Positions 11,049 to 22,679 of a stretch of 64,000 bases of DNA are shown here, piece by piece. The translations under genes were made by a program, and so were the position numbers. Each line of letters starts with the position of its first letter. Within the stretch, counting starts at the first letter, position 1. The stretch is from Charina bottae (lineage: Eukaryota > Chordata > Lepidosauria > Squamata > Charinaidae). The notes beneath the pieces were generated by a model. The model ran no database searches and was not told the DNA's origin. It worked only from the letters and a program-made list of their open reading frames with translations. The stretch is taken from positions 70,223,414 to 70,287,413 of the forward strand of contig JALMGJ010000002.1 of the NCBI GenBank assembly GCA_023362775.1. Reading direction: 5' to 3'.

Positions 11049-13199
11049 GATGTCCTATATCACATCCGCTACCTGAGCTGAAGTTGCTTAAGTAGAACAG
11101 GGCCATCTCAGTGCCAGTACCTAGATTTTCAAGCTTCCTACTTTTGGAGGTATGTCTGGCATCCTCTCTTTCTTTTTCCTGATGGATGATTAAAAGCATT
11201 TTTACTGAATATTTTATAACTTTTTTGGCTTCTATTCCCTTTGCTTTCTCCTTAATTAACTGTTCCTATTTTGATTCTTGATATAATTAGCATATTACAG
11301 AAGTGACATGAGAGCTGTTTTTTGGTGGCATCATCTTCTCACAGGTTCAACAGCCCAGCTCTAGGAGTTCTTCACATTCAATCACTGCCTGCTCAGAATC
11401 TGGATTAATGATAAAGTGAAAAGAATGGCAATATTGTGGGATGAAACAACGGGGTGAATTTGCTCTTATAGTGCTGTTGTAACTTACTTGGCTTGCTTTC
11501 AATGTTCGACTGAGGCTACATAAAATATTCTTTACCAACTCTTATTCAAGATTATTCCAAATACCATTTTGTTTTGCTTTCAAGCTACTTTCTCCTATTT
11601 GGAAATGAAAACTTTGATCTCCATATGAAAATAGTTTGAACTCAAGGTCCTGCTGACATGACATGTTTTCTCCTCTGCTTCCTCTGCCCCCACCAAATGG
11701 GGTAAATTATTAAAACTGACATGCCAATTTTAAAGCAAGAAATTAGCTTAGAACTTAAGTATATGCATTGCTTACCTATACCAACAGATCAAACCACAAC
11801 AAATCTCAAAATCTTCCTCTGAATCATTTCTTACCTCTCCATGCACACAAAGAAGCATGGAGAACTTACATCTTCATATAGCTGCACACACATGGCTTAA
11901 ATCACAACTCTTCTGTTCTTAGCTGGCAACAAGCAAAACCAGGTTGAAAAAGTAAATGAATCTGAAGCCTGCCAAGGAAATGGCTGCCCCCGCCCCCAAA
12001 TGTTAGCTCCACAGCAGTGAGAATATTATTCTTAAAGACATAATAAAACTCAGCTGCACACACGGGGCTGTGAGAATAAGAAACTGGAGACTCTCTTTGG
12101 GGAATTATTGTATAATATACTGTATAACACTAGCCTTAACCAGCTGCTGCTATACCACCCTCACCCCAGAAAGAGGAGCCAGGTGCTTTTTTGGCCATGT
12201 GTCGAATGCCATGAATATTATTTTCAATTCTGTTTTCTCTGCTTTTACTTTTTTCTAATGGAGTCTTTGGAGGTAGTTGTTAGTTTAACAGAGACACAGG
12301 AAACATCACACGTGAATGACATGGAAACCAGATTTAGCTCTGCATTGTCTTCTTCCAAAGTAGCCATTTTAGGCTGGCTGGATATCACAAAAGATGCTGT
12401 AACTGAGATCTGAAAGCAATCAGTTTATACAATGATGTTTGTGAGAAAAGGCCACGAAACATGTAAAGTAACAAGAAGAAGCTAACTTCTAGCATCAACT
12501 TATGGTTGTAAGTGTAGCGAATTCTGAAGATTTATCATACAGTTAAAACAGCACCAAAGTTTGACTCATCCAATCACATTCCATAGCTAAATTAATATCC
12601 ATACTATACAATGACAATTGGACCAGGATTTCAAACTCTGAAAAGGTATTGTTGGTATACCTGATTTGTTAATTCACTCACTTTTTCAGTTTTATAAGCA
12701 CAGTTCACCAGTCACAACTGTCACACCATATCCATTTATTTGTGAAATAATCTTCTCTAGAAGCAGCCTTTGTTAGGTAATACTCTATATTTTGTGTCAC
12801 GATGTTAGAAACAAAAGTTTTGTTTCATTTTTTTAAAAAAATACCATCAATATGAAATTAGCCATTTCAAATGGTACAAACTTGAGTATTTAAAATGTCT
12901 GTTTCTAAAGCATTGCTGTTTCGGAAAATGAGAGCTCCCTTATCCTTTTTAATTCAAGATTTTGACATGTGGTTTTCTTTCAACACTTTTTTTCCCTCAT
13001 AACCATACCATACCACTGTCTTTATCTCCAATTCTTATAAAGCAGTACAAATTTAAAGAACGAATTTCTATAAATACAAATTAATACAATATCATATCCT
13101 TCATTCTTGGGGATATTTCAGATCCCCCTGAATCCATGTTTAAGTTAGAGGGAAGTCAATAATGAATTAGTAACTCCCGGCTTTACCTTCATTCTGCCT
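11049..13199. other. Unique sequence, nothing recognised
   Basis: AT-rich DNA with only short chance frames (for example 101 codons at 12108-12413 on the plus strand, with no family features or splice context that I recognise). Confidence 0.45.
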
Positions 13200-13680
13200 G
13201 AGAGATTGCAACAAAAGAGATTTGTGCTGCGCAATAAAGGGTTAAGATGATTCCCTCTCACCACAGAGACCAAGAGACAGCTGATCTAACACTCTAAGCC
13301 CCTTGCCCTCTTCCCCTCCCACCCCCATCTGCTAGGCACTGGGCCAGGCATGTGCTGGTGGCGAGTTGCAGCAACCTTCTCCTCCCCCCTAACTAATCGG
13401 CTTCTCCCCATCCACTAAGAAGGATAAAGACAGAAGACAATAGCCTCTTTCTTCCCAAGCCGCTGCTGCTCAAGGCTATTAATCTCTATGCAGGGGAGGA
13501 GAATGCTGGATTTTGGCCAATTTACAACAAAGTCAATTTTTTTAAAGCCCCAAATGATCCTTGTGTGAGCTTATTCATGGGCTCTGAACATGACCCCAGC
13601 ACTAAAGGGTGATGCTGCGTCAGCAGAGCTGCACGCACATGAAGTATGTGTGTGTCAATAACACAATCTTGGCTCCCATC
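13200..13680. promoter_or_regulatory. Candidate conserved regulatory block
   Basis: A repeat-free block, more GC-balanced than its surroundings, that looks information-dense. It has a 13-bp MAF-type site (TGCTGCGTCAGCA, 13613-13625; one base from the palindromic TGCTGA-S-TCAGCA consensus), a TAAT homeodomain core at about 13479, and a TGCAGCA/GCAGAGC-rich flank. Enhancer function is inference; I cannot test conservation here. Confidence 0.25.
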
Positions 13681-14400
13681 ATGAAAACCCATCTCTTGTG
13701 CAGACAGGTCTCTTAGAAAATATGTTAGCAGAGAATAGGAGAGAGGGTGGAGGGGAGGATAAACAATTTAAACTATAGGAGAGTATGACTTGAAATAAGC
13801 ACCTGTCCAGTCATCACACCCCTTTAGGACTGCAAAGAGATCTCATCCTTCTGCAAAGAATAAGAAATGTCAGATTTAGAATGTGATCTCAGGGACAAAA
13901 TACACAAAACATACAGCAGGTATTCTGGATTTGTTATAACCTAGGCAGCCCACTCTGGATTGCATCCAGTATGTGTGTGTGTGGGGGGTGTCTTTTTTCT
14001 TTTCTGACAAACAATCTTCTTTTGATCTAAGTCTCACAATAGCACCTACACCATTTGATTACATTTCAAGAACTTCTCCCATGTGTGAAAAACTGCAGGG
14101 AGATTGGAATATAGTACTGTAGATGCCATTCTTATGGAAAGTGGTCTTAAATTAATGGTCAGTCAGTGATTAAGTTGCTGGATAGCGAACTCTCTACTGC
14201 AGTGGAAATAAGAAATTGAGTCATGAAAGGTAGGTACAAGTGGTCAAAGCAAACTTATTTCCTGTAATTATGCATGTGATCTCATGTACAAACTGCAGTC
14301 CTTCCCATAGTGGGAAGGTAGAGGAATGGTCCTAACAGGACTAGTAGAATAAGGTAATAACTTCAGTCAGGTAATCCTGAATTGTGTGAAGAGGATAGTA
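13681..14400. other. Unique sequence, nothing recognised
   Basis: No gene or repeat recognised apart from a short TG run at 13972-13984. Confidence 0.45.
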
Positions 14401-14743
14401 TGGCCAGTTTGGTCTAGTGGTTAACGCAACGGGCTAGAAACCAGGAGACTGAGAGTTCTAGTCCCGCCTTAGGCATGAAAGCGGCTGGGTGACCTTGGGC
14501 CAGTCCCTCTCTCTCAGCCCTAGGAAGGAGCCAATGGGAAACCAGGAGACTGAGAGTTCTAGTCCCGCCTGAGGCATGAAAGCCAGCTGGGTGACCTTGG
14601 GCCAGTCACTCTCTCTCAGCACAACTCACCTCACAGGGTTGCTGTTGTGGGGAAAAGAGGAGGAGGAATGAGTATTTGGTATGTTCGCCGCCTTGAGCTA
14701 TTTATAAAAATAATAAAGGTAGGATAGAAAATAAATAAATAAA
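14401..14743 (+). mobile_element. Dimeric tRNA-derived CORE-SINE
   Basis: The 5' tRNA-like head has an A box (TGGTCTAGTGG, 14410-14420) and a B box (GTTCTAGTCC, 14455-14464) for RNA polymerase III. It is followed by a MIR-like core (GGGTGACCTTGGGCCAGTC ... CTCTCTCTCAGCCC). At 14521-14545 the sequence re-enters a second, partial unit (GAAACCAGGAGACTGAGAG..., with another B box and a second core), then ends in a LINE-like tail (GCCGCCTTGAGCTATTTATAAAAATAA...) and an AAAT repeat. The same internal junction recurs at 16.44 kb, so this is a propagated dimer, not a local duplication. Confidence 0.88.
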
Positions 14744-16004
14744 AATCCTTCTGACTCTTCTGCTCTGCTGGAAAGACAAAGCTGTGTGTTCCAAGCAGCC
14801 TGGCCTGCACTACTTAAGATAACTTGATGTCCATAAATGAAGTGGAAGATGTATCTCATCAGAAACTCTGAAGTAAGATTCAACAATCTCTTTAGACAAT
14901 TTTTGTAAGTGAAAGAGAGAAGGAATACCATCTTGTTCATTGCTCCAGGCAGAAAAAAGCATTATTTGTGAATCTTAATCTCAAATAAACATTTGTCTCA
15001 TTTAAATCAGGATGCAGCATTAATTTTGATACAGTTTTAAGCAAATAAATATAAGAGACAGTCATGCTATGTACAGTGTTGATTCTCCCGAAATCTGCAG
15101 TATATAAACATCTGACAAACATCAAAACTACTGATCCAACATAAAACATAGTAGTGAATTCACTTTCATGCAATACATCTATCGTTTCCACAATAACTAT
15201 TGTATCAACACTACATTCCTACTCTGCCTTGCAAAATTACCTCAAACTATAAATGGTATAGCTGATACTGGAGGCCATTCCTAATCTTTCTTCCTTTTTG
15301 TTTAAATGTCTATTTCAAAGTGCAAAGGAATTCTAACAGCAGACTCAGGGTTCCATAACAGCAGCAATAACCAAAAATGCTTTTAAAAAGCTAATAAGAA
15401 CTGCTTAAGAGAGATTAAAAACATCTTAATAGAGAGTAAATTGTTATTCTAATTGCACTCCTTTAAAATCAGTAATAATGGGAGAAACAGAAATGAAGAG
15501 TCTGAACTACGTCTAATTTATCACAGGGGCCCCACAACTCACTATGTGTCTTATAGATAGCCTGATCTCTCTCTGGTGTCCTCAGTGGGACATAACAACG
15601 CACAACAGCCAATTTGGAAAGGTTACTCAAATTTGTACATGGGAATGAATTCAATTTAGCAGGTGAAACAAAACAAAAAAATCCACATCTGATTATGCAG
15701 CTGTCTAGGGTAATTCCTTGGAAGGAAATTCAGCCAGAATGTTCTCTGGCACATTCCATAGTTATAGCTATGTCTAAATTGGCAGGGCTTATATTGATCT
15801 CCCCAGCCATGCACACTAGAAAACAACCTAAAGTGCAATGCTATGTCATACCAGCTTTGGGGAACTTCTCTTATGGAAACTGGAGAAATTCCTAGGCAAA
15901 AGGCCTGCACCACTTGCAAGGGGGAAACGGCCACATTGATAAATTAAAAATAATGGCAGGTTGCCGAGGTATACTGTATGCCCCAGTTTAACATACTGTA
16001 CAGG
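14744..16004. other. Unique sequence, nothing recognised
   Basis: Only short frames on either strand, none with recognisable motifs. Confidence 0.45.
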
Positions 16005-16205
16005 CATTTTACCGACTACCTCAAGAACAGAATCTCTAGTCACAGGAAAGGTGTCTCTGCAGATCAACAAGACCCCTCCCTCCTCCTTGGCCTTGGCCTT
16101 GAAGCTGAAGGACTTGAAACTGAAGACAACACATTTCCAAAAGGGCAACTTCACCATCCTTGCCCAACCAGATTTCAGTAATACATCCCAAGTTTGTCTA
16201 CTCAT
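16005..16205 (-). mobile_element. CR1/L2-group LINE fragment, endonuclease region
   Basis: On the minus strand one frame reads GCITEIWLGKDGEVALLEMC and then a glycine-rich GQGGG stretch. This matches the ACITETWL ... GGG(L)A segment of the APE endonuclease in the 5.9-10.2 kb LINE. A stop and frameshifts follow. It is bounded on the right by the SINE at 16.24 kb. Confidence 0.65.
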
Positions 16206-16234
16206 CAACCATCAGATTGTAAATGAACAGGATC

Positions 16235-16558
16235 TTTTTTTTTTAATTTTTATCCCGCCTTTATTATTTTTATAAATAACTCAAGGTGGCGAACATACCT
16301 AATACTCCTTCCTCCTCCTATTTTCCCCACAACAACAACCCTGTGAGGTGAGCTGGGCTGAGAGAGAGGGACTGGCCCAAGGTCACCCAGCCGGCTTTCC
16401 TGCCTCAGGTGGGACTAGAACTCTCAGTCTTCTGGTTTGCTATTGGCTCCTTCCTAGGGCTGAGAGAGAGAGTGACAGGCCCAAGGGCACCCAGCCGGCT
16501 CTCATGCCTAGGGCGGGACTAGAACTCACAGCCTCCTGGTTTCTAGCCCAGCACCTTA
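16235..16558 (-). mobile_element. Dimeric CORE-SINE, second copy, 5' truncated
   Basis: Reverse orientation of the 14.4 kb element: tail (ATCCCGCCTTTATTATTTTT), core, the same dimer junction (CCTAGGAAGGAGCCAATAG then CAAACCAG, at 16434-16460), second core, and B box. The A box and the first tRNA nucleotides are missing at the right end. It differs from the 14.4 kb copy by scattered substitutions. Confidence 0.87.
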
Positions 16559-16621
16559 TGACAAATGTACTTGGTTTTTCCATCAAAAACATCCCATTTT
16601 CTCATACAGGCCCTATTAATA

Positions 16622-16625
<4 letters not shown>

Positions 16626-16675
<50 letters not shown>

Positions 16676-16684
16676 ACTCACTCC
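16626..16684. repeat. (TC)n plus (CACT)n microsatellite
   Basis: 45 bp of uninterrupted TC followed by three CACT-like units. Confidence 0.96.
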
Positions 16685-17471
16685 TTAAATGGTAAACCTA
16701 CCATTCATCATCTTTTTTAAAAAGGGAGGAGCAGCAGCAGGAACAGGAACAGGAGAAGGGGAAATTGTCACCTTTAGGCTCTTTTTATGATATGTATGAG
16801 GACATAAATAAACTATTTAATGACTTCATGTATATATTGTTGCTGAAATATTCTTCTGACAGAAGGTAATGGTCCTCCTTACTTTGCTAGCCTTAGTTTT
16901 AACTGAAGCTTTGATTTTGAACTATAAGCCATCAGAAATTTATTTAAGGGGCAGGATATAAAGCTCTTAAACTAAAAAGTGAACTAAATAGTTCCTTCGA
17001 TGAATGACTACCACCTAAACTAGGAAAATTCTTATGGCAAGTCTGATAGGGAACTCCACTGGACTTGTGTGGAAAGATTACCTCTTTGCCCTATGGACAT
17101 GCTACAATACAGTTTGATCAGTGCAACTTCCACATGACGACTGCTTCATAATACCACACACTTGCAAGGTACAGAGATTCTATGCCATTCCTATCATGAC
17201 TCTGCGTTGCAACGTCTCCATAGGATTCAGGCAATCCACATGCCAAAAAGCTCTAGAACCCGTTCTGCCTATCCAAGTATTGAGATTGTTTCAAGTGGCC
17301 TCTATATGGGAATTAAAACTTGTAGACCAGTGGAATGTCTTGAAAAATTGGTAACTGCTTTGAGGCTACTTTTTCACAACAACAATTAGATCCATTCCAG
17401 AATGAGCCGGAAACAAAAGCAGTGTTACTAATTAGAAAACTAATTGAAGCATTTCTTCATATAATTCAAGT

Positions 17472-17518
<47 letters not shown>

Positions 17519-18565
17519 TATCAAGGAGTTTCACCTACATTATACATTAATCCTATAATTATTATGTCATTTCTGTAAGATAACTCAGTATTACTATTAT
17601 ATGGAAAGGTTGAGGGATAGTGGTTATTGTTTAGCCCAAGCCCTGCTTAATGAAAGCCCAGTGCTTTCCATGCTACCCATTCACAAACAGTCTCCTCGCT
17701 TCACAGTAGCAACTTCATCTTCTTTGTTCGTGCTATTGCCCTCATTGCTTCCTCTGCAAGCTGACAGCTGCTCCTGCAAGTCTCGAGCCATTGATTTCAA
17801 TGACTTGCCCTTCAAATTTTTTCTGGCTTTCTGCCCAGTTTGTATTGCCTAGTTACTCAGGAGCAAATATCTCTATTATTATTGTAATTATTTTCCAATC
17901 AACAGGGCTCTCCATTGAGTCAATTCAGGGAGGGTGAACTGGGGAACTGACAAGGAAGTCGATGTGCTGCCTTTACCTGTCTCCACAGAATCAGGATACC
18001 ACAAGGAACCCAAAGGGAGTCAATTTGGACTTCAACTATGATCACGAGGGTTTACAAGGACTGACTGAAGTAATTCAGACACATTTATCTATAGAATTTA
18101 GCCTTCTTAAGGAATGAACTTATGTCACTTCCGCAGCACATTAGCTACTCAGGACTCAAGAATAGGAAGGGAAACAGAAGCCAGCTTTGTTAATCCTGAA
18201 GGAACACCAATGGCTTTCTGAAATGAGAAATCAGTTTCACATAATAAAATAATGTCCTAGTAGTATTTAAATCTTGCTCACTCTGTTTCTTCCACAAGAA
18301 GCCATCTATAGCTGATAAAAATCACACAGATTGGCAACATGGTAATGTCACAACCAATACAACTTGTGCGTGTTATGCCCTAGACATGATGACGCAAGCA
18401 TTCAAATTGTTGCAGGTTCCATACTGCTAAAATCAGAGAGCACCAAGGACTCCACAGTTCAACCCTGAGCTACAAATATTCTCTTCGATTGGTTAAAATC
18501 TAAGGTTCCTAACAAGATGTTCAAGAAAATATGTTGCCTTTAATTATTTGCTTCCATTCATGTAA
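16685..18565. other. Unique sequence with an (ATC)n microsatellite at 17474-17519
   Basis: No gene recognised. The 46-bp ATC array is uninterrupted. Frames at 17121-17389 and 17601-17852 have no recognisable motifs. Confidence 0.5.
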
Positions 18566-18899
18566 GGGGTGTGGTGGCTCAGCGGGTAAGACACCAGGCT
18601 TGTCGATCAGAAGATCGCAAGTACAGAGGTTCAAATCCCTAGTCCCGCGTGACGGAGTGAGCTCCCGCACTCTCCCCAGCTCTTGTCAACCTAGCAATTC
18701 GAAAGCATGCAAATGCAAGTAGATGAATAGGTACCACTTTGGTGGGTAGGTAACAATGTTCCGTGTGCGTTGTGCCGGCCACATGACCGTGGAAGCGTCT
18801 TCGGACAACGCTGGCTCTTCGGCTAACGAACGGAGATGAGCACCGGCCCCTAGAGTCGGACACGACTGCACAAATGTGCGGGGGGAACCTTTACCTTTA
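18566..18899 (+). mobile_element. Sauria-type tRNA-derived SINE
   Basis: tRNA-like head with A box (GTGGCTCAGCGGG) and B box (GGTTCAAATCC), a body with the AATTCGAAAGCATGCAAATG motif, an RTE/BovB-like 3' part (TAGAGTCGGACACGACTG) and an ACCTTT-repeat end. This layout is that of the squamate Sauria SINE family. A 5-bp ATGTA on both sides (18560-18564 and 18899-18903) may be the target duplication. Confidence 0.88.
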
Positions 18900-19232
18900 T
18901 GTACACACAAACCTGTAAAAAACAGATATTCCCCATTCCTCCAGAAATAGGTTTAACACATTTTTTATTACCCTTTCTTACCGCATAGTAAGATTGGGTG
19001 AGATGCTAAAGAAAGTCTTATGAAGAATTTCTCTCATGAACACATCATTGGCCTATTGTAAACATATTATGCCAGGAATTTTTAAACCATGGTATATTAA
19101 TAAACCCTGGTTCACTCATAATAGTAAGTTTTAAAAAACAAGCCATATTATGGCACAGCAGTATGTGTAGCTTTGGGCAATTCAGCCTCAATTCCTGATC
19201 TGTAAAATGAATGAGCATTAAATGCTTTAAGG

Positions 19233-19584
19233 CAGAGCTTTCCGAACTGTGTGTCGTGACACGTTAAGTGTGTCGGCTGTGGTGTCTGGGTGTGTTGCAG
19301 ATGCTGCTGCCTCCAAGCCCTGCCAGGATTCCATGCAGGTCCTAGTGCCTGCCTTGTGCCTCGCTGCCTCCATGCCTGCCCTGCCAGGATTCCATGCAGG
19401 TCCTAGTGCCTGCCTTGTGCCTTGCTGCCTCCAGACCTGCTGTGTTTCCACGCAGGTCCTAGTGCCTGCCTTGTGCCCTGCTGTAAGAGTGTGTCATGAA
19501 ATGATGCCCTGCTGTAAGAGTGTGTCACGAAATGATGCATGTCTAAAAAGTGTGTCACCAACATGAAAAGTTTGGAAAGCTCTG
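19233..19584. mobile_element. hAT-type MITE with tandem-repeat interior
   Basis: Ends CAGAGCTTTCC ... GGAAAGCTCTG, with identical 8-bp duplications CTTTAAGG at 19225-19232 and 19585-19592. The left end continues GAACTGTGTGTCGTGACAC, the same subterminal block as the MITEs at 42.6 and 44.9 kb. The interior is different: about three tandem copies of a roughly 63-bp unit (GCAGGTCCTAGTGCCTGCC...) and then two copies of an approximately 34-bp unit (TAAGAGTGTGTCA...). Confidence 0.9.
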
Positions 19585-19699
19585 CTTTAAGGCATATGGA
19601 ATTATTTTAGTAATACAATCTCCCCAGTGGAAATATTTCTGCCATTCTCTTATCAGGGATTCTGAGATCATAGTCATAGAACTATCCTCAGTGGGAAAA

Positions 19700-20382
19700 T
19701 GTTTGTTTGTTTATTTATTTATTCCTCACATTTCTTCACTGCCCATCTGGCCAAAGTGACTCTGGGCGGTTTACAATCAGATTAAAATAATAAAAGATTG
19801 AAATACCATAAAAACAGATTCATCATAAAAATATAAATCTAAAATCTAAAATCCAAGATGGAGAAACAACAGTCTCAATAAAATTTCTCAGGGCGTCATC
19901 AAGGCGCCAACCACCCCCATGATTGGCTATCCCCCCTCCCGCCCCAAGCGAGGTGGCAAAGCCAAGTCTTTAACTCCCTTTTAGAAGGCTGGGAGAGTAG
20001 GGGCCTGCCTCACCTCTGGGGGTAACTAATTCCATAGGGCAGGGGCCATTGGAGAGAAGGCCCTCTTCCTGGACCCCACCAATCAACAATATCTCATGAA
20101 CGGGGTCCATAACATGCCCTCTCTGCCTGACCAGGTGGGACGGGTCGATGTAATGGGGGTGAGGCGGTCCCCCAGGTAACCTGGACCCATGCCATGTAGG
20201 GCTTTAAAGGTAATAACCAACACTTTGAATTGGACCTGGAAGCAAACTGGCACCCAATGCAGCTCGCGCAGCAAAGGTGTTATATGCGCCATCCTTGGGC
20301 CCCCCAAAACTTCTCTCATGGCTGCATTCTGAACCAGCTGTAGCTTCCGGATACCCTTCAAGGGTAGCCCCATGTAGAGCGA
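19700..20382 (-). mobile_element. CR1/L2-group LINE, 5' truncated
   Basis: Minus-strand 3' end of the same family as the 5.9-10.2 kb element: TTTA-repeat tail, 3' motif GTAAACCGCCCAGAGTCAC, then the ORF2 C-terminus ([45 protein letters not shown]). It is cut at about 20382. The C-terminal frame is open for 96 codons but ends early compared with the fuller copy. Confidence 0.88.
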
Positions 20383-21394
20383 GCATTCCTTTCCAGAGCC
20401 TTGAAAATACCTAACTCCTTCTCCAATGTGACATCATAGGCATCTAGGAAAGAAGTAAGATGGGCACTTTGCACATGTTCCTATTTATTGGGAATAGTCA
20501 ACAAGATATCACTGTTTCATCTTTCTGACTAAGAAGTAGGGGATGCTGTAGGGTCCAATGCAATTGATACAAACAAACCAATAAATAAATATTCAACTGA
20601 AAACAGACGGGGAGTTCAGAGATTGACATGAACCTTGCCAGCTTACTTTTCAGACCATGCCTGATGTATATGATAGTGCTAACAAAGGATAGCTTATGAG
20701 TTCTGCCTAGCTGCTTTTCTTAGCTCAGGAACAATGGGAATATTACCAATTATTTTGCATAATTCCCACAGGAAACGTCATAGGAGAGAACTAAATTTAG
20801 GCCCACATAGCAATGAGTTTTCCACACAATCCATTAGGCGGCACTTCTGTATCACTACATGGGGCTCTGTGGGTGTTCTTACCTTCTCCTGCTTGAATCA
20901 GCCAGCACTCATTCCAGAAGGCCAATGGGGAGAGCTAAAAATGACAGCTACCTGATAAACACATCCTTCCTTTTTGTTTATTTACCATATTTGCTTTTCC
21001 TAAAAAGCAAGGAAATGAGGAATAAGCCAATCAATCACTATGTGATGGGCTAGTCTTTACACCAGCCAGAAAGCAATGGGGGAATGGAAGCAAGGCTTCA
21101 TAGCACCTTTGCTTCAGGAAGGGAGGGGAATCCTGGGAGCCAGAAAGTGTGACCTCCCATCGATAGAGAGCTGGTTGCTCCACAGTTACAAGGGGGGGGG
21201 GGGGGACACAGCAAATATATTTCACTGCACTTCCTCTGGAACAGCACCTGAACCAAGTAACTTCTGAAGTTAAATGGCTCAAGATATGAAGGCCACTGGA
21301 GCCCCGTGGTTCATGAAGAGACAAACTGATGATGCCAAGCTTGGACTGATGGACATAGAAATTCATCGAAGTCGGACAAATTCATGGAAGTAAT
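20383..21394. other. Unique sequence; G14 run at 21192-21205
   Basis: No gene recognised. The 14-base G run is the only structured item. Confidence 0.45.
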
Positions 21395-21565
21395 GGGAAT
21401 TAATAGCTATTAGCCTTGATGGCGGTATGACTGCCTCTGAAAGCCATCTACCGGGAGACTAGTGGGCTTCCTTGTGCAGATGTTTGGCAGCTGTGAGAAC
21501 AGGCTGCTGGACTAGATGAGCCAAGGGTCTGATCCAGTAGGGCACTACTTCTGTTCTTATGAAGA
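21395..21565 (+). mobile_element. Unclassified interspersed repeat 3' end
   Basis: The block TGTGAGAACAGGCTGCTGGA ... GATCCAGTAGGGC ... TTCTGTTCTTATGA resembles a widespread reptile repeat ending in GTTCTTATG. I cannot name its class with confidence. Only one copy is in the window. Confidence 0.4.
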
Positions 21566-21620
21566 ATCCTTATGTCAAACAAAGATGCCAGTTTGAGTAA
21601 ATAAGCACAAAAGTATAGAT

Positions 21621-21708
21621 AAGTCTTCCCATAATCTGGTCCCTTCCCAGATGTGTGGGGAGTTATAATCCCACCTATTTCTGGAGGACTCCAAGTTGAG
21701 GAAGACTG
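21621..21708. mobile_element. Decayed hAT-type MITE
   Basis: Imperfect inverted ends AGTCTTCCCATAATCTGG and CCAAGTTGAGGAAGACT, with an inner GATGTGTGGGGAGTTATAATCCCA block like the hairpin MITE at 10.9 kb. The flanking 8-mers match only partly (GTATAGAT and AGAGAGAT), as expected for an old insertion. Confidence 0.55.
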
Positions 21709-22311
21709 AGAGAGATATTTGCATACATTTATACATACATACTCTACATCCCTATAGTTAGGGTTATTTAGAGCTATATCACAGTTTAGAAAATCCCCCT
21801 TTCTGTTACTTGTATATTAAAAGCAAATAATGCCATTATCACTAGTGTGTATTGCTTTTCTGTAATGGAATTCTCATATTTTACTTGTTAAGAACAGAGG
21901 ATTAAAGTGGAATTGTCTGAACTTGTGAAATTAAAAACAAATATAGTATGTTTTCTGACAGAGTGCTTATTATTAATAGTGCAAGGCACTAAAATACAGT
22001 GTACCTGAAAACTTAGGCCTGATAGTAAAAACAGTTAATTGATGAATATAGAAAAGAACAATCCTAAACTTAAAACAGTGGGCACATAAGGAATTCACTA
22101 AGTCTGCATTCACATAACCACACTAAACTATGCTTGTTTTAGTTTGTTGAAAACTAGAAACAAGCCAGAATCAGTCTGAAAAGAAAAGCAAAGTAATCAC
22201 AATTTACTTGGCCAATTCCTGTTTTTTTCCCCCTTTGAAGGTGCTCTGGTCTTCCACCTCTGTGGATTGTTAGAGGTTCAAGCAGTAGACAAATTACTAC
22301 CTTTCCCTCAA
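21709..22311. other. Unique AT-rich sequence, nothing recognised
   Basis: No features recognised. Confidence 0.45.
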
Positions 22312-22325
22312 TATAACTTAAGTAA

Positions 22326-22651
22326 GGTAAAGGTAAAGGTTCCCCCCGCACATTTGTGCAGTCGTGTCCGACTCTAGGGGCCGGTGCTCATCTCCGTTTG
22401 TTAGCCGAAGAGCCAGCGTTGTCTGAAGACGCTTCCACGGTCATGTGGCCGCATGACGCGCGCGGAACGCTGTTACCTACCCACCGAAGTGGTACCTATT
22501 TATCTACTTGCATTTGCATGCTTTCGAATTGCTAGGTTGGCAAGAGCTGGAGCTAGTGCGGGAGCTCACTCCGCACGCAGGGCTAGGGATTCGAACCTCC
22601 AAACTTGCGATCTACAAGCCTGGCGTCTTACCCACTGAGCCACCACGCCCC
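22326..22651 (-). mobile_element. Sauria-type SINE with target duplication
   Basis: Reverse orientation: AAGGTA-repeat tail, CAGTCGTGTCCGACTCTAGG, CATTTGCATGCTTTCGAATT, B box complement (GGATTCGAACC), and the tRNA head ending in GAGCCACCACGCCCC. The target TATAACTTAAGTAA lies on the tail side (22312-22325, partly shared with the tail) and again at 22666-22679. On the head side two extra TATAACT units (22652-22665) sit between the SINE and the duplication. Confidence 0.9.
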
Positions 22652-22679
22652 TATAACTTATAACTTATAACTTAAGTAA

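Noticed and set aside
18566..18660. tRNA gene (A and B boxes present)
   Set aside because: The tRNA-like head belongs to a Sauria SINE, and I see no cloverleaf that would work as a tRNA. The same holds for the heads at 14.40, 22.6, 28.5 and 48.8 kb.
19300..19560. CRISPR-like or satellite array
   Set aside because: The repeats have no spacers, number only two to three, and lie inside a hAT MITE of a vertebrate genome.
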